Notes under the pieces: model-generated
Told to the model about the DNA's origin: nothing
Databases searched by the model: none
The model's input: only the letters and a program-made list of their open reading frames with translations
NCBI GenBank assembly: GCA_019694875.1
Contig: JAIBBC010000002.1
Coordinates: 868,001 to 932,000 of the forward strand
Direction of reading: 5' to 3'
DNA: 64,000 nt
Source of the DNA: Cyclobacteriaceae bacterium
GTDB taxonomy: Bacteria; Bacteroidota; Bacteroidia; Cytophagales; Cyclobacteriaceae
Shown here: piece after piece, positions 59,160 to 64,000 of the stretch
Position numbering within the stretch: the first letter of the stretch is position 1
How the letters are laid out: each line of letters starts with the position of its first letter
Made by a program: the position numbers and the translations under genes

Positions 59160-59547
59160 GTTCGATAATCTTTTTCAGATCATCAATGTCGGCCTGTCGC
59201 AGTGGCTTGGTTACAAATTGCACCACATTCTTATATTGAAAAGCCTGAGCCCGGTCTTTCTGACTATTCGAGCTGGTGAGGACAATTATTTTGGATTTAT
59301 CACGAACCTCATCGGGAAGTTTGTTGAAACCTTCCAGAAATCCGAACCCGTCAAGGTTAGGCATGTTCAAATCGAGAAAAATAACGTCAGGCACGGTATG
59401 CGGGCGGGCTGAGTTGAGCTTCTCAAGGGCTTCTTCTGCGGATTTGTAGCTGGTCAGGTTCTTCGAAAAACGGTATACCTCCAAAAACCTCTTCTGAATA
59501 AAGAGGTCAATATCGCTGTCGTCAATTAGAACCGTTGAGTCAACCAT
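59137..59547 (-). CDS. Single-domain response regulator (CheY-like)
   Basis: This 136-residue protein is a lone receiver domain. Phospho-acceptor Asp59 lies in VIFLDLNMPNLDG, the acidic pair is in LIDDSD, the Thr is in VLTSSNS and the Lys in VTKPL. I choose the ATG giving MVDSTVLIDDSD; upstream codons add a non-receiver tail. It lacks an output domain, so it must relay to a partner, for example in a phosphorelay. It is tail-to-tail with the LytTR gene with 23 bases of overlap. Confidence 0.88.
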   Translation of the reverse strand: MVDSTVLIDDSDIDLFIQKRFLEVYRFSKNLTSYKSAEEALEKLNSARPHTVPDVIFLDLNMPNLDGFGFLEGFNKLPDEVRDKSKIIVLTSSNSQKDRAQAFQYKNVVQFVTKPLRQADIDDLKKIIEPNDPTKA

Positions 59548-59717
59548 GCCACAGATCGTGTCGCCAAGTGCGTAGTATAAACTTAAAACAAAAGTTTCTA
59601 AAAAGCGGAAAAAATCTTGTAAAATTGTGTTTCGAACAATCCGGTAAATTGTCGATTGGATTGTTTTCAAAGCATTGAAAAAAACACTAAAATTGCCCTT
59701 TAAACCCTAATTCAACT

Positions 59718-60608
59718 ATGAACTTCAAGCGGTATGTGTATCTGGTTCTGAGCGCTTTTTTAATGGTTGGTCTTGCGTCATGCGGATCGTCCAACAGCGA
59801 TAAAGAAAAGGATTCTGATGAATTCAAAGATGCTGAAAAGAGCCTGGAAAATCAGATTAAAGATGTGGTGTATAACATCCCGTCTCCAACGGAAATCCCT
59901 TACCTGTTACAGGCAACCGGAGCGGATTACAACCCGACACTTGTTAATCCTAAAACCAAAGTTGATCAGTACACCACACACACCGATAAGGCTGCCCTTA
60001 ACCTGGGTATCTACTCCGCTGATATCGGCTACCTGACTTCATATGAAAAAGCGCAGGAAGCAATCGACTACCTCAACGCCTGCAAAAACCTCGCTGACGG
60101 TTTGGGTGTTATCGGAACCTTTGATATCGGTATCCTGAAGCGTTTTGAAGCCAACATTTCCAACAAAGATTCTCTTTCTTACCTGCTGGATGAAACCATC
60201 AAGGAAACTGATAAATTCCTGAAAGACGAAAGCCGCAACAAGCTTGCTGCACTGGTCGTTACCGGAAGCTTTGTAGAAGGTCTTTATATCTCTACTGCAT
60301 TGATAAAAACATACCCTAAAAATATCCTTCCGGATGATGCAAGAACTGCAGTTCTCGGGCCACTCATTCGCGTGGTGCTTCAGCAACGCGAGTCGGTAAC
60401 CGATCTGTTGAAAATGCTGAGCGTGGTGGAACAAACCGGTCCTGTGGCTGGAATCATATCTGACCTGAAGGACCTTGAGAAAGCATACGCAAACCTCAAC
60501 ATTGAAGAGAACTTGAAAAATAACCGTGCTGACCTCGTATTGAACGACAAAGCATTGAGTGAAGTGACGACCATTGTTGAGCGCCTGAGAAAATCAATCG
60601 TTGATTAA
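59718..60608 (+). CDS. Lipoprotein with helical periplasmic domain
   Basis: This 296-residue protein has a lipobox (LASCG, Cys about residue 23) followed by an acidic tail (SSNSDKEKDSDEFKDAEK), typical for Bacteroidota lipoproteins. The mature part is helical with many Asp, Lys and Leu residues, such as AALNLGIYSADIGYLTSYEKAQEAIDYLNACKNLADGLG, and later DLLKMLSVVEQTGPVAGIISDLKDLEKAYANL. No catalytic motif is seen. It has its own terminator. Function unknown. Confidence 0.7.
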   Translation: MNFKRYVYLVLSAFLMVGLASCGSSNSDKEKDSDEFKDAEKSLENQIKDVVYNIPSPTEIPYLLQATGADYNPTLVNPKTKVDQYTTHTDKAALNLGIYSADIGYLTSYEKAQEAIDYLNACKNLADGLGVIGTFDIGILKRFEANISNKDSLSYLLDETIKETDKFLKDESRNKLAALVVTGSFVEGLYISTALIKTYPKNILPDDARTAVLGPLIRVVLQQRESVTDLLKMLSVVEQTGPVAGIISDLKDLEKAYANLNIEENLKNNRADLVLNDKALSEVTTIVERLRKSIVD

Positions 60609-60634
60609 CGCTTAACACACGAAAACCTTACATG

Positions 60635-60672
60635 CAGGGACTGACTCGCCATGGGTCAGTCCCTGTTTCTTT
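60635..60672 (+). terminator. Terminator after the lipoprotein gene
   Basis: CAGGGACTGAC and its exact complement GTCAGTCCCTG form an 11-bp stem with a 9-nt loop, followed by TTTCTTTT. It starts 26 bases after the stop codon. Confidence 0.9.
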
Positions 60673-60716
60673 TGTGCGGATACCCGTATATTTATCAGGC
60701 CTAATTTCCCTAAACC

Positions 60717-63700
60717 ATGAGTGAGCTCATTCTAAAAGCTATTATCCGATTGTTTGCTGTTGTCGCCCGGCTGGATGGCGTGACGGAGCAGGAGCGCGAG
60801 CAAATCAAAACGTTTCTGAAAGAACATCTTGCGCAGGGAGCAGTAGGGCATTACCTCGCACTGTTTGATGAATACACCAAACCCGGTTCGCACAGCGAGC
60901 AGTCAGATTCCGCAGCGCTCCAGCGCGAGTGTGACGAGATAAACCGCGGCCTTACCCAAAAGCAAAAGGTCATTATCGTGCTTGAGCTTGAGCGCATTGT
61001 GCTGGCCGATGAAAAAATCTCGGCTCGTGAAGAAGAACTCATGCATATCATATGTGAGTCTTTTAAGGTAAGGGAGGAAGACCTCAGTTCTATCCGCCAG
61101 TTTGTGGTGGGGCAGGAGGCATCCGAGCTGGACCACGAGGCGTTGCTGATCATCGATGCGCATGAAGATAAAGACTTTGTTCATGCCCGCCATATCCGGA
61201 GGCCGCACCTGAAGGGCTTAATTGAAATTCTTTACATCCAGCAGGCCGAACTCTACTTCGTTAAATATATTGGTCGTGAGGATGTTTACCTGAACAGCGT
61301 TCCCGTAAAACCGGGTACAATCAACGTGCTGGCAGTCGGCAGCGCGCTTCGTTGGGATAAAGATGATCCGGTTTATTATGGAGACGTAATCGGTCGGTTC
61401 AAAAAATTTGAAGATGGAGCACGAATTACATTTGAAGCCAAGTCGATCGAATTCAAATTCAAGAATGGCAAGCTGGGTTTGCGTAACATCAATCTTTCCG
61501 AAGAATCAGGCAACCTGATTGCGTTAATGGGCGCCAGTGGTTCCGGAAAGTCTACCTTGCTGCACGTATTGAATGGCTCAGAAACGCCTTCAAAAGGGCA
61601 GGTACTTATCAACGGAGTCGACATCCACCGGGAGCCGCACCGCATCGAAGGTGTGATCGGCTTCGTACCTCAGGACGACTTAATCATTGAAGACTTAACC
61701 GTTTATCAGAACCTGTATTTCGCGGCCAAGCTTTGCTTTAACGATAAGTCAGAGGCAGAAATTGATGCTTTGGTTTTGAAGGTATTGGAAGACCTCGGTT
61801 TATCTGAAACAAAGGACCTTAAAGTAGGATCACCTCTGCGTAAAACGATCAGCGGTGGTCAGCGTAAACGCCTCAACATCGGTCTGGAACTTCTGCGGGA
61901 ACCTTCGGTTTTATTCTGTGATGAACCTACTAGTGGATTATCGTCACGTGATTCTGAAAACATTATCGACTTGTTAAAAGAGCTTTCGCTCAAGGGCAAG
62001 CTTGTTTTTACGGTTATCCACCAGCCTTCGTCTGATATTTTTAAGAAGTTCGACAAGCTGGTTATCCTGGATACAGGCGGATATCAGATTTATTACGGAA
62101 ACCCGGTAGACGCGATCGTTTATTTCAAGCGAAACATCAACCTGATTAACAGTGATGAAGGTGAATGTAAAGAGTGCGGTAACGTTAACCCGGAGCAGAT
62201 ATTCAACATCATCGAAACCAAGGTGATCAACGAATACGGACACTTTACGCTCGAACGTAAGATAAATGCAGAGCAATGGAACCGGATTTACGAAGGCTCT
62301 GCAAAGTCTGCGAACATGGAGTCCGAAAAAGCGCAACTGAAGTCAACGCTTCAAATTCCTGCGCGGCTGAAGCAGATGCGCATATTCTCCCTGCGCGATA
62401 TCCAGGCAAAAATCCACAACACTCAGTACATGGTTATCAACCTGCTGGAAGCTCCGTTACTGGCTTTTATCCTGGCATTCATCGTCCGGTATTATAACAT
62501 CGATGATAAGATGACAACGGGTTATGTGTATGGGAAAAACCTGAACCTTCCGGCTTACCTTTTTATGAGCGTGATTGTAGCGCTTTTCATGGGCCTCACG
62601 GTGAGCGCTGAAGAAATCATCCGCGACCGGAAAATCCTGAAACGTGAAGCGTTTTTGCATCTTAGCCGAAGCAGTTACCTGATGTCGAAAGTTTCGATCC
62701 TGTTTGCCTTATCGGCTATCCAAACGGTGATGTTTGTATTATTGGGCAACTACATTCTGGATATAAAGGGGATGTTTTTTGAGCATTGGGCGATTTTGTT
62801 TACGGCTTCCTGTTTCGCTAACGTGTTGGGCCTCAACATTTCATCGGCTTTTAATTCCGCTGTAACCATTTATATTTTGATTCCGATTCTGTTGATTCCG
62901 CAACTGATTTTGAGCGGGGTGGTAGTTAAGTTCGACAAGCTGAACCCAGCCATCGGTAACACTACTACCGTTCCTTTTGTGGGTGATTTGATGGCGTCCC
63001 GCTGGGCATTCGAAACAGCCATGGTTACGCAGTTCAAGGATAACAAGTTCGAGCAGGAGTTTTATGAGGAAGACAAGACGATGGCTAACTCGGATTATAA
63101 GAAGGTTTATTTCATACCCGAACTTGAAACACGGCTTCAGTACTGCCTTGTAAATCTTGCAGCAGAAGACGAGACGATTAAAGGTAAAGTAAAGCGTGAT
63201 TTTGAATTGATCTCGAATGAAGTTCATCGCGAGGCTGAGGAGGTGGGCGCAAGCGAAGATGACATTTCCTTTGTTAACTCATTGTCACAATCGAAATTCG
63301 ATTCGACTGTGTATCAGAAGGCAAGTGACTTCTTTGTTAAGCTCAAACGGGTCTACATGAAGCGCTACAACGAAGCCGATGCGCGAAAGGAAGACAAGAT
63401 TGCAGCGATGACTGCCACCTCAGAAAAAGAGCTTGAGTTTGAACGGTTCAAAGCCGACTATCACAATGAAGTCATTGCAGAGCTTGTTAAAAATCTTTCA
63501 GAAACACATCGAACCGTTGAGAAGGATGGCAAACTCATACAAAAGATTTATCCGATCTATAAAGACCCTGACCCCGATCACAAAATCGATTTTAATGCAC
63601 AGTTCTACATGCCCAAAAAGCACTTCCTTGGCTATAACATCGACACATTCTATTTCAACCTGGGTGTTATCTGGTCAATGTCGTTTGTGCTGGCGATTGC

Positions 63701-63764
63701 ACTGTACTTCGATGTGCTTCGAAAAATAATTGATGGTATAGGCAGTCTCTCAAGACCGGTATAG
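60717..63764 (+). CDS. ABCG-type transporter with TerB-like and FHA-like N-terminal regions
   Basis: This 1015-residue half-transporter carries an unusual front end. Residues 1-130 form acidic helical repeats resembling TerB (RLFAVVARLDGVTEQEREQIK, RIVLADEKISAREEELMH). Residues about 160-230 are beta-rich and FHA/ABC-linker-like (VYLNSVPVKPGTINVLAVGSALR). The ABC domain has Walker A GASGSGKS (272-279), signature ISGGQRKR (378-385) and Walker B LFCDEP (399-404). Five helices occupy about 573-735, then a ~235-residue charged loop (745-980) precedes a final helix (about 982-1003). ABCG proteins move lipids or hydrophobic compounds. The long loop and front modules are not in the usual family. Confidence 0.85.
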   Translation: MSELILKAIIRLFAVVARLDGVTEQEREQIKTFLKEHLAQGAVGHYLALFDEYTKPGSHSEQSDSAALQRECDEINRGLTQKQKVIIVLELERIVLADEKISAREEELMHIICESFKVREEDLSSIRQFVVGQEASELDHEALLIIDAHEDKDFVHARHIRRPHLKGLIEILYIQQAELYFVKYIGREDVYLNSVPVKPGTINVLAVGSALRWDKDDPVYYGDVIGRFKKFEDGARITFEAKSIEFKFKNGKLGLRNINLSEESGNLIALMGASGSGKSTLLHVLNGSETPSKGQVLINGVDIHREPHRIEGVIGFVPQDDLIIEDLTVYQNLYFAAKLCFNDKSEAEIDALVLKVLEDLGLSETKDLKVGSPLRKTISGGQRKRLNIGLELLREPSVLFCDEPTSGLSSRDSENIIDLLKELSLKGKLVFTVIHQPSSDIFKKFDKLVILDTGGYQIYYGNPVDAIVYFKRNINLINSDEGECKECGNVNPEQIFNIIETKVINEYGHFTLERKINAEQWNRIYEGSAKSANMESEKAQLKSTLQIPARLKQMRIFSLRDIQAKIHNTQYMVINLLEAPLLAFILAFIVRYYNIDDKMTTGYVYGKNLNLPAYLFMSVIVALFMGLTVSAEEIIRDRKILKREAFLHLSRSSYLMSKVSILFALSAIQTVMFVLLGNYILDIKGMFFEHWAILFTASCFANVLGLNISSAFNSAVTIYILIPILLIPQLILSGVVVKFDKLNPAIGNTTTVPFVGDLMASRWAFETAMVTQFKDNKFEQEFYEEDKTMANSDYKKVYFIPELETRLQYCLVNLAAEDETIKGKVKRDFELISNEVHREAEEVGASEDDISFVNSLSQSKFDSTVYQKASDFFVKLKRVYMKRYNEADARKEDKIAAMTATSEKELEFERFKADYHNEVIAELVKNLSETHRTVEKDGKLIQKIYPIYKDPDPDHKIDFNAQFYMPKKHFLGYNIDTFYFNLGVIWSMSFVLAIALYFDVLRKIIDGIGSLSRPV

Positions 63765-63765
63765 T

Positions 63766-64000
63766 ATGTTCTTTGTGCTTTCCAAAGTACTGGGCTTTCT
63801 TACCAATCCGTTAATTTTTGTTTTCGGATTTTTGATTGCATCCGTTTGGGTGAAGAAAGCGCATTTGAAAAAGCGCTTCTTCTGGATTGCATTTTCGTTG
63901 CTGTTATTTTTCTCGAACGACTTTATTGCCAATGAAGCCATGCGCGGCTGGGAGATTGAAGCAACACCATATGCATCGATCAGCAAAACATATGACTGGG
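63766..64000 (+). CDS. YdcF-family (DUF218) protein, N-terminal part only
   Basis: An open frame from ATG 63766 runs off the end of the window. It encodes MFFVLSKVLGFLTNPLIF with two hydrophobic segments (about 10-28 and 39-52), then NDFIANEAMRGWE. This is how YdcF/ElyC-type DUF218 membrane proteins begin. It starts 1 base after the stop of the ABCG gene, so it is likely cotranscribed. The family is inferred from the N-terminus alone. Confidence 0.6.
   Translation, partial: MFFVLSKVLGFLTNPLIFVFGFLIASVWVKKAHLKKRFFWIAFSLLLFFSNDFIANEAMRGWEIEATPYASISKTYDW

Noticed and set aside
1-64000. tRNA, rRNA, CRISPR arrays, insertion sequences, prophage
   Set aside because: No gap is long enough for rRNA or arrays. 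I saw no cloverleaf in the gaps, no repeat-spacer periodicity, no transposase or phage structural gene.

Overview
The window looks like a chromosomal segment from a Bacteroidota bacterium, most likely a Cytophagales relative. The grounds are a type III glutamine synthetase, a TonB-dependent receptor with an N-terminal carboxypeptidase-like domain, very large FtsX-type ABC permeases, LytS/LytTR and NtrY/NtrC-like signalling pairs, and -7 elements of the Bacteroidota form TAnnTTTG. Coding density is high, no gap exceeds 300 bases, and I see no rRNA, tRNA, CRISPR array or prophage. The assignment rests on gene content and motifs only.

1-14.4 kb: an HNH nuclease and a lipoprotein, then a signalling and efflux locus. 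A sigma-54-type response regulator and its sensor kinase are divergent from an HlyD adaptor, a MacB/LolD-type ATPase and three ~800-residue FtsX permeases. Two promoters here, before the adaptor and before the first permease, carry the same layout: two GTTC-N6-GAAC dyads 20 bp apart, about 61-63 bp upstream of a sigma-54-like element. The divergent regulator probably drives both.

14.4-21.7 kb (minus strand): a compact carotenoid and light-response operon in the order carH-like MerR/B12 regulator, ECF sigma factor, crtI, crtB, idi, photolyase, SRPBCC protein, crtZ, lycopene cyclase. Most junctions are 4-nt overlaps. The regulator keeps the W-x9-EH and E-x-H-xx-G signatures of light-sensing CarH. 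crtE is absent. A beta-carotene/zeaxanthin-type product is expected.

21.8-41.8 kb: cytochrome bd oxidase (cydAB), a PqiA-like membrane protein, rhomboid protease, DUF1624 protein, a secreted protein with four AMPK/CBM48 repeats translationally coupled to a two-lobed aspartyl protease, a phosphate porin/PiT pair, esterase, CapA-like protein with a CrcB fluoride channel, an LTA-synthase-like enzyme coupled to an outer-membrane protein, a lipoprotein amidohydrolase, a TerB-like protein and a DUF2807 protein.

41.9-53.6 kb: glutamine synthetase III, M28 peptidase, alpha/beta hydrolase, S41 protease, hemolysin-III/PAQR protein, FabH and leuS. The leuS gene is the most striking object in the window. 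Its reading frame contains a 157-codon in-frame insertion encoding a complete-looking DUF559 nuclease-like domain. The insertion is bracketed by inverted GCCTCAyCC ends, each followed by a 3-nt-loop palindrome. It looks like a palindrome-bounded mobile cassette sitting inside an essential tRNA synthetase without splicing signals.

53.8-64 kb: TonB-dependent receptor and a secreted helical protein, a membrane protein with a LytS/LytTR two-component pair, a convergent single-domain receiver, a lipoprotein, a large ABCG-type transporter with TerB-like and FHA-like N-terminal regions, and the start of a YdcF-family gene that runs off the end.
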